A stretch of DNA of 64,000 bases, taken from contig NZ_JBCMNM010000015.1 of the NCBI RefSeq assembly GCF_050459865.1, positions 62,001 through 126,000 on the forward strand, written 5' to 3'. Below the pieces are notes generated by a model. It saw only the letters and a program-made list of their open reading frames with translations. It had not been told where the DNA came from and searched no databases. Source of the DNA: Rummeliibacillus pycnus_B. GTDB lineage: Bacteria > Bacillota > Bacilli > Bacillales_A > Planococcaceae. Made by a program: the position numbers and the translations under genes. This document shows positions 1-8,440 of the stretch, one piece after another. Within the stretch, counting starts at the first letter, position 1, and each line of letters opens with the position of its first letter.

Positions 1-1
1 A

Positions 2-157
2 GTTGCTTATTTTGATCAGGAATTGGAACAAAAACCTACAAATTGCTGTCATTATTGTGGAATAAAATATGATGATATTATTGATGAAAGAAGTTCGGAT
101 TATGGATATAAAGAACTATCTAACTGGGCGGAAAGACTCTGTTCAATACTTCCATAG
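2..157 (+). CDS. RecQ-family DNA helicase, C-terminal end only
   Basis: An open frame enters from the left edge and stops at a TAG at 155-157, leaving 51 residues. The visible part has a CCHYCG cysteine cluster after 'VAYFDQELEQKP', which resembles the zinc-binding end of RecQ/RecS helicases, where the last cysteines close a four-Cys zinc site. In B. subtilis a RecQ-like gene (recS) lies just upstream of ypbE, so position supports the call. The helicase core is outside the window. The family assignment rests on a short tail and is therefore moderate. Confidence 0.55.
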   Translation, partial: VAYFDQELEQKPTNCCHYCGIKYDDIIDERSSDYGYKELSNWAERLCSILP

Positions 158-232
158 TTGTAACTGAACGTACATTTACATTTTACTAGTAATTCGTCAT
201 AATAATGTTATATCAAAATTGGGGGGATATTG

Positions 233-892
233 ATGTCTCAAGAAGATTATCGTGAGAAAATTGAGGAACATCGACAAGCTGTTAATATTGAGCCTGAACA
301 TGAGACAAACCCTTCGAGAATGACTAGAAGTCAACTTCATGGCAATCAGAATAAGAAAAAAAAGAAAAATAATCGCAATAATAAATTACTAACGGTTTTA
401 GCTTTTATTTTTATCTTAATTCCTGTGTCATTGCTTGTATACTTCGGTTATTTTGCTAAAGATCCTAATAGCGAAAAAACGGAGATTGATCATGGCGGAG
501 TTCAAATAGAAACAAACGAAGATAACCCATCAAAAAAGATGATAAATACTTCAATTAACGAAGACAAGAAACTAACAGCTCAGGATCAAGCAAAAAAAGA
601 AAATGCTGAGAAAATAGCTGCTGAGAAGAAAGCTGCTGAAGAAAAAGAAGCGCAAGAAAAAGCTGCTCAAGCAGAGAATGAAGCAGCAAAAGCACAAGAA
701 AAGCAGCAACAAATCTATAATGAGGCAAAAGCTGCAGGACGTCTGTATAATGTCAAACAAGGTGAAACAATTAAAAGTATAGCAATTGATTTCTATGGTA
801 GTGATGCTGGTATTGCCATTATTAAGGAAGCAAATGGTATTACAGGAGATAGTATTCCACCAGGTACAACGATTGCAATCCCTGAACAATAA
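233..892 (+). CDS. ypbE: LysM-domain membrane protein YpbE
   Basis: A 219-residue protein with a basic cytosolic N-terminus (KKKKKNNRNN near 42-51), one membrane segment at about 52-74, a long Ala/Glu/Lys-rich stretch (about 110-165) likely to form an extended helix outside the cell, and a C-terminal LysM domain (about 172-218, 'YNVKQGETIKSIAIDFYG'). LysM binds N-acetylglucosamine polymers, so the protein probably tethers membrane to peptidoglycan. The ATG at 233 follows GGGGGG with 6 nt spacing; the in-frame TTG at 230 lies too close to that site. Position before ypdA matches B. subtilis ypbE. The exact role is unknown. Confidence 0.8.
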   Translation: MSQEDYREKIEEHRQAVNIEPEHETNPSRMTRSQLHGNQNKKKKKNNRNNKLLTVLAFIFILIPVSLLVYFGYFAKDPNSEKTEIDHGGVQIETNEDNPSKKMINTSINEDKKLTAQDQAKKENAEKIAAEKKAAEEKEAQEKAAQAENEAAKAQEKQQQIYNEAKAAGRLYNVKQGETIKSIAIDFYGSDAGIAIIKEANGITGDSIPPGTTIAIPEQ

Positions 893-932
893 AAAAACAG
901 GTATGTGAAAGAGAACACATGCCTGTTTTTTT
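892..932 (+). terminator. Intrinsic terminator after ypbE
   Basis: AAACAGGTATGTG pairs with CACATGCCTGTTT around an AAAGAGAA loop, followed by a T run. It begins at the ypbE stop codon and separates ypbE from ypdA. Confidence 0.85.
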
Positions 933-1027
933 ATTGTTCGTAAGCGTATAATATACAATTATGATAATTCGACAACATCTCTAAAAAAATTTAGAGATGT
1001 TTATTAATATAAGGAGTGACGGTTTTT

Positions 1028-1990
1028 ATGCGTCAAGAAGATGCAATTATTGTCGGAGGTGGCCCTTGTGGCTTAGCGGCAGCTATGTCATTACAAGAAA
1101 TTGGATTAAACCCCATTGTTATTGAAAAGGGTAATATTGTTAATGCAATCTTTAACTATCCAACTCATCAAACATTTTTTAGCTCAAGTGAAAAATTAGC
1201 TATTGGCGATGTGCCATTTATTATTGAACAACAAAAACCAAAGCGTAACCAAGCGCTTGTATATTATCGAGAGGTAGTAAAACGAAAAGATATCAAAGTT
1301 CATCGTTTTGAAAAAGTAGAAACGGTAATCCCTCAAAATGGTAAATTCATTGTTAATACCGATAAGGAAGTTTATGAAACTCCCTATGTAGTTATTGCTA
1401 CTGGTTATTATGACCATCCAAATTATTTGAATTTACCAGGTGAAGAGTTGCCTAAAGTGAATCACTATTTTAAAGAAGGTCACCCTTATTTTGATACAGA
1501 TGTTCTCATAATTGGTGGGAAAAACTCTGCAATTGATGCTGGACTAGCTCTTCATAAAGCAGGGGCTCGAGTGACGGTTGTTTATCGTGGGGCGGAATAT
1601 TCCCAAAGCATTAAACCATGGGTATTACCCGATTTTGCAGTACTTGCAAGAGATGGTGAAATTAATATGATGTTCAATACGAATGTTATAGAAATTAAAG
1701 AGGATGAAGTAATTCTGATTCAAGAAGGCAAAGAAATTACTGTGAAAAATGACTTTGTATTTGCTATGACAGGTTATCATCCAGATCATACGTTTATTCA
1801 AAATATGGGAGTTACAGAAGACCAGGAAACTGGACGCCCTACATTTAACCCTGAAACAATGGAAACAAATGTACCAGGTTTGTTTATTGCAGGGGTCATT
1901 GCTGCTGGCAATAATGCAAATGAAATATTCATTGAAAATGGCCGATTCCACGGCGACTTAATTGCTAAATACATTCAAACAAAACAATAA
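1028..1990 (+). CDS. ypdA: Bacillithiol disulfide reductase YpdA (Bdr)
   Basis: A 320-residue FAD/NADPH oxidoreductase of the thioredoxin-reductase fold. The N-terminal FAD motif GGGPCG contains Cys14, the residue reported as needed for reduction of bacillithiol disulfide in YpdA/Bdr proteins. A second nucleotide motif, GGKNSA (about 162-167), binds NADPH. The CxxC pair of true thioredoxin reductases is absent. The ATG at 1028 lies 11 nt after AAGGAG (1011-1016); the upstream in-frame GTG at 1016 overlaps that ribosome site and is rejected. The bacillithiol synthesis gene bshA is in the same window. In B. subtilis gudB lies next to ypdA; it is not here. Confidence 0.9.
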   Translation: MRQEDAIIVGGGPCGLAAAMSLQEIGLNPIVIEKGNIVNAIFNYPTHQTFFSSSEKLAIGDVPFIIEQQKPKRNQALVYYREVVKRKDIKVHRFEKVETVIPQNGKFIVNTDKEVYETPYVVIATGYYDHPNYLNLPGEELPKVNHYFKEGHPYFDTDVLIIGGKNSAIDAGLALHKAGARVTVVYRGAEYSQSIKPWVLPDFAVLARDGEINMMFNTNVIEIKEDEVILIQEGKEITVKNDFVFAMTGYHPDHTFIQNMGVTEDQETGRPTFNPETMETNVPGLFIAGVIAAGNNANEIFIENGRFHGDLIAKYIQTKQ

Positions 1991-2014
1991 AGTTATCAAT
2001 ATAAAAACATAAAA

Positions 2015-2051
2015 AAGCAAGGTATTTCTGAAGTGAATTTGCCTTGCTTTT
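2015..2051. terminator. Bidirectional terminator between ypdA and ansA
   Basis: AAGCAAGG (2015-2022) pairs with CCTTGCTT (2042-2049), with A-rich sequence before and T-rich after, so it can serve the two converging genes. Confidence 0.75.
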
Positions 2052-2088
2052 ATTTTATAGATTTTTTTATTGAAAGCATCTGCCGCTA

Positions 2089-3060
2089 TTAGATAAAAAA
2101 TTTCTTCACATCAATTGGTTTATGAACTTGGTTAAGCCCGATTAATAATTTTAAACGTGCTTTTTGTCCGCTCAATCCTGTTGCGAAAATAACACCCATA
2201 TCTTCTAACATTTTACCGCCACCTTCGTAACCATATACACCCTGCGCAATCCCATTAAAACATCGAGATACAAGAACTACAGGGATCTGACGTTTTAATA
2301 ATTCTTCTATTGTTGGTAAAACTGCTGGCGGAATATTTCCTTGTCCAAGTCCTTCCAAAACTACTCCATCATATTGATAATCAATTGCTGAACGAATTAA
2401 ATCAGCATCCATACCAGCATATACTTTAAATAAAGCAACTTTTTTATCAAGATTTGAAACTTCTACATATTCTCTTTTCAATGGAGCTTGGTGAAAATGA
2501 ATCATCGTTTTGGTAACAAGTCCAAGTGGACCATATTGTGGTGATTGAAATGTTGCAACTGAACTTGTGGAAGTTTTCGTAACGTTTACCGAAGAATGAA
2601 GTTCGTCATTCATCACTACAAGTACACCTTTATTTTTTGCATCTTCAGAAGAGGCTACGCGAACAGCTTCAACTAAATTGTATACACCATCTGCACCTAA
2701 TTCATTTGATGAACGCATTGCACCTGTTAGTACAATTGGAATCTCTAAATCTGTCGTTAATTCAAGAAAATAAGCAGTTTCTTCTAAAGTATCTGTGCCA
2801 TGTGAAATAACTACACCATCAATATTGTTTTTATCTACAGTATCTAATATAATATCTCGCAACTCTAGCATTTTTTGAGGAGTTATATGTGGAGAAGGTA
2901 GATTAAATGCCTCAAGTTCAATGATATGAGCGATTTTTTCTAACTTTTTACTTTCTTTTGTTAAAGGATTTGTTGAATCAGGTACAACAGCTCCAGATTC
3001 TTCGCTGACATGCATTGAAATAGTACCACCAGTATGAACAAGTAAAATCGTTTTTTTCAT
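2089..3060 (-). CDS. ansA: Type I (cytosolic) L-asparaginase
   Basis: This 323-residue protein hydrolyses L-asparagine to aspartate and ammonia. Both signature motifs are intact: HTGGTIS at 9-15, with the catalytic Thr, and SHGTDT at 86-91, with the second Thr-Asp pair. There is no signal peptide, so it is the cytosolic form. The start is an ATG after AAGGAGG on the minus strand (plus-strand CCTCCTT near 3067-3073). It is one of only four genes on the minus strand and is transcribed alone, towards ypdA, ending at a shared terminator. Confidence 0.92.
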   Translation of the reverse strand: MKKTILLVHTGGTISMHVSEESGAVVPDSTNPLTKESKKLEKIAHIIELEAFNLPSPHITPQKMLELRDIILDTVDKNNIDGVVISHGTDTLEETAYFLELTTDLEIPIVLTGAMRSSNELGADGVYNLVEAVRVASSEDAKNKGVLVVMNDELHSSVNVTKTSTSSVATFQSPQYGPLGLVTKTMIHFHQAPLKREYVEVSNLDKKVALFKVYAGMDADLIRSAIDYQYDGVVLEGLGQGNIPPAVLPTIEELLKRQIPVVLVSRCFNGIAQGVYGYEGGGKMLEDMGVIFATGLSGQKARLKLLIGLNQVHKPIDVKKFFI

Positions 3061-3139
3061 AACAAATCCTCCTTAAATTTTCTTTCTCAATCTTATAGAA
3101 TGGTATAATATACGGAGATGGATTGAAAGGAGCAACTAA

Positions 3140-3814
3140 ATGTTCGTACTCTTATCAGTATCCATTGCTCCTGCTCTAGCTCTCTTTAGCTTTTTCTATC
3201 TAAGAAATCAAATGGCAACGGAGCCTAGAAGAACATTGTTTCACACATTTTTATATGGTGCAATATTAACGTTTCCTATTTTATTTTTGCAATATGTTAT
3301 TAAAGAGGAACAAATATTCCCTAACATTATCGTTCAAGATGTATTTTTTTCAGGAGTAGTGGAAGAATTTTTTAAATGGTTTATTTTAATGATAGCAATT
3401 TATCATCATATAGAATTCGATGATCCTTACGATGGCATTCTTTATGGGGTTAGTATTTCTTTAGGATTTGCAACAGTCGAAAACATCTTATATATGCTAT
3501 CATTTGGCGTTAACACAGCATTTATGAGAGCATTGATGCCAGTTTCAAGTCACGCCTTATTCGGTGTAGTTATGGGGTATTATTTTGGAAGGGCTAAATT
3601 TTCAAAAAAAGACTTGTCAATACAATTTCGCATACTTGCCCTTTTTGCACCAATGATTTTGCATATTATTTATAATTTCATTTTCACTATCGAAGGAAGA
3701 TGGACTTATATCATGATTCCTTTCATGCTTTTTTTATGGTGGTTTGCACTAAGCAAAGTAAAAAGAGCACATCAACATTTAGTACAAATGTTATTTGCAG
3801 AAAAAAGAATATAA
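3140..3814 (+). CDS. prsW: Membrane protease PrsW
   Basis: A polytopic membrane protein of 224 residues. In B. subtilis PrsW makes the first cut in the anti-sigma factor RsiW, releasing SigW in response to envelope stress. The catalytic-type residues of the family are present at the same numbers as in B. subtilis: E75-E76 (VVEEFFKW) and H175 (APMILHIIYN); SSHALFG near 136-142 forms the other conserved helix. The start ATG follows GAAAGGAGC. rsiW/sigW are not in the window. Position between ansA and sleB matches B. subtilis. Confidence 0.92.
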   Translation: MFVLLSVSIAPALALFSFFYLRNQMATEPRRTLFHTFLYGAILTFPILFLQYVIKEEQIFPNIIVQDVFFSGVVEEFFKWFILMIAIYHHIEFDDPYDGILYGVSISLGFATVENILYMLSFGVNTAFMRALMPVSSHALFGVVMGYYFGRAKFSKKDLSIQFRILALFAPMILHIIYNFIFTIEGRWTYIMIPFMLFLWWFALSKVKRAHQHLVQMLFAEKRI

Positions 3815-3823
3815 ATAGTATGA

Positions 3824-3855
3824 ACTGAGAGTATAAAAATACTCTCAGTTTTTTT
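3824..3855 (+). terminator. Intrinsic terminator after prsW
   Basis: ACTGAGAGTA (3824-3833) pairs perfectly with TACTCTCAGT (3840-3849), followed by six T. Confidence 0.88.
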
Positions 3856-3903
3856 GTATAAAAAAAACATATTAAACCATGCTAAAGAAAAAGGAGATAT
3901 GAA

Positions 3904-4674
3904 ATGAGACGCTATAAAATTTTGGTAGTTCTGATTCTCAGTTTATTCCTGTCAAGTATAGTACCTCAAAATAGTGATGCTTTTTCGGATCAAGTTGTTT
4001 CTAGAGGTGCGTTTGGAGATGATGTGATTGAATTACAATCGAGGCTACAATATATCGGCTATTACAACGGTACGATTGATGGGAAATTTGGATATGGAAC
4101 GTATTGGGCATTAAGGAATTTCCAAGAACAATTTGGTTTGCCTATTGATGGAATAGCAGGTACCACTACAAAAAATAAACTTAGTTCTGTTACCCAATAT
4201 GATAAAGCTTTTGTAATGGATCAACTAAACAAAGGAAATAAATTTACTTATTATGGTGGAGATAAGCAATCTTCTTCGGGAACAGGCGCAGGAAACAATA
4301 TGCAAGTGCCTAGCAAATTTACCAATGAAGATTTGCAATTAATGGCTAATGCAGTATATGGAGAAGCGCGAGGAGAACCATATGAAGGTCAAGTGGCTGT
4401 AGCAGCAGTTATATTAAATCGACTCGATAGTCCAGATTTTCCAAATACAATATCAGGAATTATATTCCAACCAAGAGCCTTTACAGCAGTTGCTGATGGT
4501 CAAATTTGGTTAACTCCAAACAAGCAGGCTATGGAAGCCGTTCTTGATGCTATGAATGGTTGGGACCCTTCACAACATGCATTATATTATTTCAATCCAA
4601 AAACAGCTACAAGTTCTTGGATTTGGACAAGAAAACAAATTACACAAATTGGCGAGCACATTTTCTGTATTTAA
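3904..4674 (+). CDS. sleB: Spore cortex-lytic enzyme SleB
   Basis: A secreted 256-residue germination enzyme that degrades cortex peptidoglycan (a lytic transglycosylase acting on muramic-lactam peptidoglycan). Seen: signal peptide at 1-26 ('LVVLILSLFLSSIVPQNSDA'), a peptidoglycan-binding domain at about 35-97 ('LQSRLQYIGYYNGTIDGKFG'), a linker, and a hydrolase_2 domain from about 145 to the end containing YGEARGEP with the catalytic Glu. It is somewhat shorter than B. subtilis SleB (about 305 residues), mainly in the linker. ypeB starts 12 nt downstream, so the two are co-transcribed, as expected for proteins that depend on each other in the spore. Confidence 0.93.
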   Translation: MRRYKILVVLILSLFLSSIVPQNSDAFSDQVVSRGAFGDDVIELQSRLQYIGYYNGTIDGKFGYGTYWALRNFQEQFGLPIDGIAGTTTKNKLSSVTQYDKAFVMDQLNKGNKFTYYGGDKQSSSGTGAGNNMQVPSKFTNEDLQLMANAVYGEARGEPYEGQVAVAAVILNRLDSPDFPNTISGIIFQPRAFTAVADGQIWLTPNKQAMEAVLDAMNGWDPSQHALYYFNPKTATSSWIWTRKQITQIGEHIFCI

Positions 4675-4686
4675 AGGAGGATAGGG

Positions 4687-5976
4687 ATGAAAAAAACAAT
4701 TTTTTTGTTAACGTATGCTTTCGTTGCTTGCCTCATATTTAGTTTTGCATCTAATCGAGAAAACAAGGAATTAAAGTATTTATTACACGGACAATATACT
4801 GGTAAAATGGCTGATGCTTCAACACAATTAAACGAATTACAACAAGCAGTTCAACAATCTCTATTATTCAAAGATCCTACTGCATTTCAAAATTCATTGC
4901 AGGACATTTGGCGATTATCTTCAGACATCCGCTACTCTATTGCAGATTTACCTTTAGATAGTGGATTTACAACGGAATGGATGAATTATCTAGGAAGATT
5001 AGGTAATAATGCGAAAATGACGTTAACCTCTCAAGAAAATGCTGCTAATTGGCATGATAACGCAAAACAAGTATCCAATAATTTAACGAGTTTTTCATCT
5101 GATTGGCAGATTGCAACTGCCCATATCTTACAAGCAGACAATGATTATAAACACTGGTTAGAAGAACAAACGACAGGTAAAGATTCATCAGGATTTAATA
5201 AGTTATCACAGTCTGTGAAAACTTATACAGAAAGTGATTTTCCTCTAACAGCAAGTGAGACAGACTATGAAAAAAAGAAAGAATTAAAAGAACTTAATGA
5301 TAAGCTAATCACAAAAGACGAAGCAATTGAACGCTTTAAGGTAATGTTCCCTGAACTTGCAACTGCCACAATATCTGTAAACCAAAGTAAAAAGGGAGCA
5401 CCATATCCTTTCTATAAAATTGTTTTTCATAAAGGAGAACGAACAGGATATGCGGACATTACTCAAAAAGGGGGATATCTACTCTCTTATATAGTGGAAA
5501 GACCTTTTGATAAAAAATCAAAGTCATTAGATCAGTTAAAACAATCTTCTGACCGACGATTAAAAGAATTAGGATATAAAGACGTAATCGAAACGGATGC
5601 AAGAGAAAATAGTGATGTTTGGCATATAACTTATGCAAGAGTAGATGAAAAGACGAAGGCAAAAGTTTACGCAGATGGAGTACAAGTGAAAATTGCAAAA
5701 GATACGGGTGAAGTAGTTGGCTTAAATGGAATTGAATATATCCAAAAAGAAAAACTTAAACCACAATTAATGAAGAAAATAAATTGGAATGAATTTTTCA
5801 ATAATGAAGCAAAAGTTGTTAATGAAGACTTAGCATATACCGAAAATAAAGATTATGTAGAAAGACTATGTTATGAATTAACAGTCCGTATGGATGCATC
5901 TCCAGTTCCACATACTTACAAAATTCTAGTGGATACCGAGACGGGTGAAGTTATTAAGAATGAGAAGCTATCTTAG
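4687..5976 (+). CDS. ypeB: Germination protein YpeB, partner of SleB
   Basis: A 429-residue protein, near the usual 450. The N-terminal hydrophobic segment (about 5-22, 'FLLTYAFVACLIFSFA') is an uncleaved anchor or signal. The N-terminal half is helical. The C-terminal half carries PepSY-like repeats, such as 'DEAIERFKVMFPELATATIS' near 211-230 and the final 'HTYKILVDTETGEVIKNE'. YpeB is required for SleB assembly and stability in dormant spores. AAAGGAGG lies just before the ATG, downstream of the sleB stop. A sigma-G promoter would be expected upstream of sleB, but I did not identify one with confidence. Confidence 0.93.
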   Translation: MKKTIFLLTYAFVACLIFSFASNRENKELKYLLHGQYTGKMADASTQLNELQQAVQQSLLFKDPTAFQNSLQDIWRLSSDIRYSIADLPLDSGFTTEWMNYLGRLGNNAKMTLTSQENAANWHDNAKQVSNNLTSFSSDWQIATAHILQADNDYKHWLEEQTTGKDSSGFNKLSQSVKTYTESDFPLTASETDYEKKKELKELNDKLITKDEAIERFKVMFPELATATISVNQSKKGAPYPFYKIVFHKGERTGYADITQKGGYLLSYIVERPFDKKSKSLDQLKQSSDRRLKELGYKDVIETDARENSDVWHITYARVDEKTKAKVYADGVQVKIAKDTGEVVGLNGIEYIQKEKLKPQLMKKINWNEFFNNEAKVVNEDLAYTENKDYVERLCYELTVRMDASPVPHTYKILVDTETGEVIKNEKLS

Positions 5977-6067
5977 AGTTCATAGCCTATATTTTGATTA
6001 GATATAGCTAAATTGACTATTCCATGGCATAATAAATACAACTAAAGAATCATAAAGGGAGATTGCA

Positions 6068-6724
6068 ATGGAATTGAAAATAGGCACAAATATTATTTTA
6101 GAATCAATTTCTTCAGAATCGTCTGAACGTTTTCGCTGCAAAATTGTAGAGCAAAAAAACAATGCGATCTATATAGACTATCCTATTAGTGTTGAAACAA
6201 ATAAAACGTCTTTTCTACTTGAGGGTGGCCAATATCGAGCATCTTTTGTAGATGAATCAAAAGATGCACATGCGTTTAAAACCCAAGTATTAGGCAGGAT
6301 CAAATCTAATATCCCAATGATTATGCTTTCTTTTCCTACAGATGATGAGATTATTAAAATTCAAAGACGTGAATTTGTAAGGGTCATTACTCCAGTTGAT
6401 GTAGCTGTTGAATATGATAATCAATTTTTTCAGTTTATAACAGAAGATATTAGTGCAGGCGGTTTGGCTATTCTAATTAATCAACCTGTTCCTTTTAAAG
6501 AGAATGATGAATTACAAATTACAATTGTGTTACCGTTTAATAATTCAAATGATGGAATTAAGTATGTTCAAACAACAGCACGTTTAGTTCGATTTATTGA
6601 AAGAGATAATACGATTATTGCGCCACTTCAATTTACAAATACGGATGATATTGATCGACAAAACATTATTCGCTTTTGCTTTGAAAGACAGTTGCAAATT
6701 CGGAAAAAAGAAACCGTTTTTTAG
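6068..6724 (+). CDS. ypfA: PilZ-domain c-di-GMP receptor (YpfA/DgrA/MotI)
   Basis: A 218-residue protein with an N-terminal YcgR-like flagellar brake domain (about 1-90) and a C-terminal PilZ domain. The c-di-GMP-binding signature is intact: an arginine motif RREFVR at 100-105 (R101xxxR105) and D127-x-S129 in EDISAGGL. In B. subtilis this protein (MotI/DgrA) binds c-di-GMP and inhibits motility by acting on the flagellar stator MotA. AAAGGGAG precedes the ATG. A GGDEF-EAL protein lies at 59.7 kb. The gene ends in a terminator and is followed by a repeat block. Confidence 0.88.
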   Translation: MELKIGTNIILESISSESSERFRCKIVEQKNNAIYIDYPISVETNKTSFLLEGGQYRASFVDESKDAHAFKTQVLGRIKSNIPMIMLSFPTDDEIIKIQRREFVRVITPVDVAVEYDNQFFQFITEDISAGGLAILINQPVPFKENDELQITIVLPFNNSNDGIKYVQTTARLVRFIERDNTIIAPLQFTNTDDIDRQNIIRFCFERQLQIRKKETVF

Positions 6725-6750
6725 TCCTCGATTTGAGGGCTTTTTTCTTT
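6723..6750 (+). terminator. Terminator at the end of ypfA
   Basis: AGTCCTC (6723-6729) pairs with GAGGGCT (6735-6741, one G-U pair), followed by TTTTT. It overlaps the last codons of ypfA. Confidence 0.7.
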
Positions 6751-6782
6751 TGGAGTGAGAAAAAAAGATGAGTCTAGGAAGA

Positions 6783-7050
6783 ACGAACCGCCTCCGCTTT
6801 TGATTGTCCAGCTGCGGTGGCTAGACTCTCGAGTCATTTCAGTCTCTCGGTCGAAAGCTGAAAAAACGCTTTCGATTCGAGCCTTCCAATGATTTTCGAG
6901 TCTGAACGAGCCGCCTTCGCTTTTCTTGATCCAGCTCCGGGCGCTTGCTACTCGAGACACTTCACCTCCTCGGTCGAAAGCTGAAAAGATGCTTTCGATT
7001 CGAAGGTTCCAGTGCTTGTCGCAGCAGAACGAGCGCCCTCTGCTTTTCTG
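6783..7050 (+). repeat. Two tandem units of a 123-nt intergenic repeat (family 1)
   Basis: TCCAGCT recurs at 6807 and 6930, and CGGTCGAAAGCTGAAAA at 6848 and 6971, giving an exact 123-nt period. Each unit holds an imperfect hairpin (CGAAAGC... with GCTTTCG) and ends in an ACGAGC...CGCTTTTC block. Unit 1 is preceded by a related end (CCGCCTCCGCTTTT). The GC content is clearly above that of the neighbouring genes. The block fills the 360-nt space between ypfA and cmk. No coding potential is convincing here. Confidence 0.8.
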
Positions 7051-7084
7051 TGTTACAATATTACGGAAAGAAAGGGTTGATACC

Positions 7085-7759
7085 GTGAAAAAGAATATTC
7101 AAATCGCTATTGATGGTCCTGCAGGGGCTGGTAAAAGTACAATTGCTAAGATTGTAGCAGAGAAACTAGGCTACACTTATATTGATACTGGTGCAATGTA
7201 TCGTGCACTTACATTAAAAGGATTGAAAGAACATATAGATTTAGAGAATGCAGAAAGTGTAACCAATTTATTGGCTAAAACTACCATTGAACTAAAACCA
7301 TCTGAACGAGGTCAACTTGTATACCTTGATGGACAAGATGTAACAAAAGAAATTCGTTCGAATGAGGTTACAGGAAATGTTTCACGAGTTGCATGTCATG
7401 CTACAATGCGTGAAATTATGGTAGAACTTCAACGTGGAATGGCAGAACTTGGTGGCGTAGTCATGGATGGAAGAGACATTGCTACAGCAGTATTACCTAA
7501 CGCTGAATTGAAAGTTTTTATGTCAGCAACAGTAGTAGAACGTGCTCGTCGTCGTTATGAAGATAACAAGAAAAGAGGCATTGACTCTTCATTTGAAAAA
7601 TTACAAGAAGAAATTGCTTTACGGGATAAAATAGATAGTGAACGTGAAGCATCTCCACTTGTGCAGGCTCCAGATGCAATTTTCCTAGATACTACTGATT
7701 TAACAATAACACAAGCAGCCGATGCTATTTTAAATTTAGCGAGTGAAAGGATGGCATAA
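7085..7759 (+). CDS. cmk: Cytidylate kinase
   Basis: Phosphorylates CMP and dCMP with ATP. From the GTG at 7085 it is 224 residues, the same length as B. subtilis Cmk, and begins 'MKKNIQIAIDGPAGAGKST' with the P-loop at 11-19. An open frame extends upstream to 6926, but that part lies in the tandem repeat and has no ribosome site; AAAGGG sits before the GTG. Other conserved parts are DTGAMYRALT and MDGRDIATAVLP. plsC follows after 3 nt. TTACAAT at 7051-7057 may be a -10 element at the junction with the repeat. Confidence 0.93.
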   Translation: MKKNIQIAIDGPAGAGKSTIAKIVAEKLGYTYIDTGAMYRALTLKGLKEHIDLENAESVTNLLAKTTIELKPSERGQLVYLDGQDVTKEIRSNEVTGNVSRVACHATMREIMVELQRGMAELGGVVMDGRDIATAVLPNAELKVFMSATVVERARRRYEDNKKRGIDSSFEKLQEEIALRDKIDSEREASPLVQAPDAIFLDTTDLTITQAADAILNLASERMA

Positions 7760-7762
7760 ATT

Positions 7763-8359
7763 ATGGACTTTTATCAATTTGCTAAGTCTGTTGTTTTTAC
7801 TGTGTTGAAGCCGATCTACCGTATGGAAGTTATTGGATTAGAAAACTTCCCTAAAGAAGGTGGAATTCTACTATGTTCTAATCATATCGATAATCTAGAT
7901 CCACCAATTGTAGGTATCTGTGCTCCAAGACCTGTTAATTTTATGGCAAAAGAAGAACTTTTTGAAGTACCAATTTTAAAAAGTATCTTGCCAAAGGTTC
8001 ATGCATTTCCAGTAAAACGAGGACTTAGCGATCGCCAAGCCCTCCGAATAGCAATCAATACCTTAAAAGAGGGTCAAGTTGTTGGTCTTTTCCCAGAAGG
8101 AACACGTAACAAAACTGGCAAACTTGGTAAAGGCTTCACAGGTGCAGGTTTTTTTGCATTACGAGGAAATGCGGATGTTGTACCATGTGCGATCATAGGT
8201 CCATATAAACCATTTCGAAAGTTAAAAGTTGTATTCGGTAAACCGATTGAAATTGAACCTTACCGTGAAGAAAAAGCTAAACCTGAAGAGGTAACTGAAG
8301 TCATAATGGCGAATATACAAACGTTATTAGACGAACATCACCCTGATAATAAAAAATAA
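7763..8359 (+). CDS. plsC: 1-acyl-sn-glycerol-3-phosphate acyltransferase
   Basis: A 198-residue membrane-associated enzyme that adds the second acyl chain to lysophosphatidic acid, giving phosphatidic acid. The catalytic HX4D motif is intact (H41-IDNL-D46 in SNHIDNLDP), and the glycerophosphate-binding motif FPEGTR is at 110-115. The ribosome site lies in the end of cmk (AAAGGATGG), so cmk and plsC are translated from one transcript. rpsA follows, as in B. subtilis. Confidence 0.93.
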   Translation: MDFYQFAKSVVFTVLKPIYRMEVIGLENFPKEGGILLCSNHIDNLDPPIVGICAPRPVNFMAKEELFEVPILKSILPKVHAFPVKRGLSDRQALRIAINTLKEGQVVGLFPEGTRNKTGKLGKGFTGAGFFALRGNADVVPCAIIGPYKPFRKLKVVFGKPIEIEPYREEKAKPEEVTEVIMANIQTLLDEHHPDNKK

Positions 8360-8440
8360 TTGTATTTAAAGGGTTAATTTTTGTCTTTACTAGCAAATTC
8401 TAATAAAATAGAAAGTGAACATTGTGAAGGAGGATTACAT

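Noticed and set aside
6721..6960. Minus-strand open frame of 79 codons between ypfA and cmk
   Set aside because: It lies entirely in the 123-nt repeat units, repeats itself in sequence with the period, and has no ribosome site.
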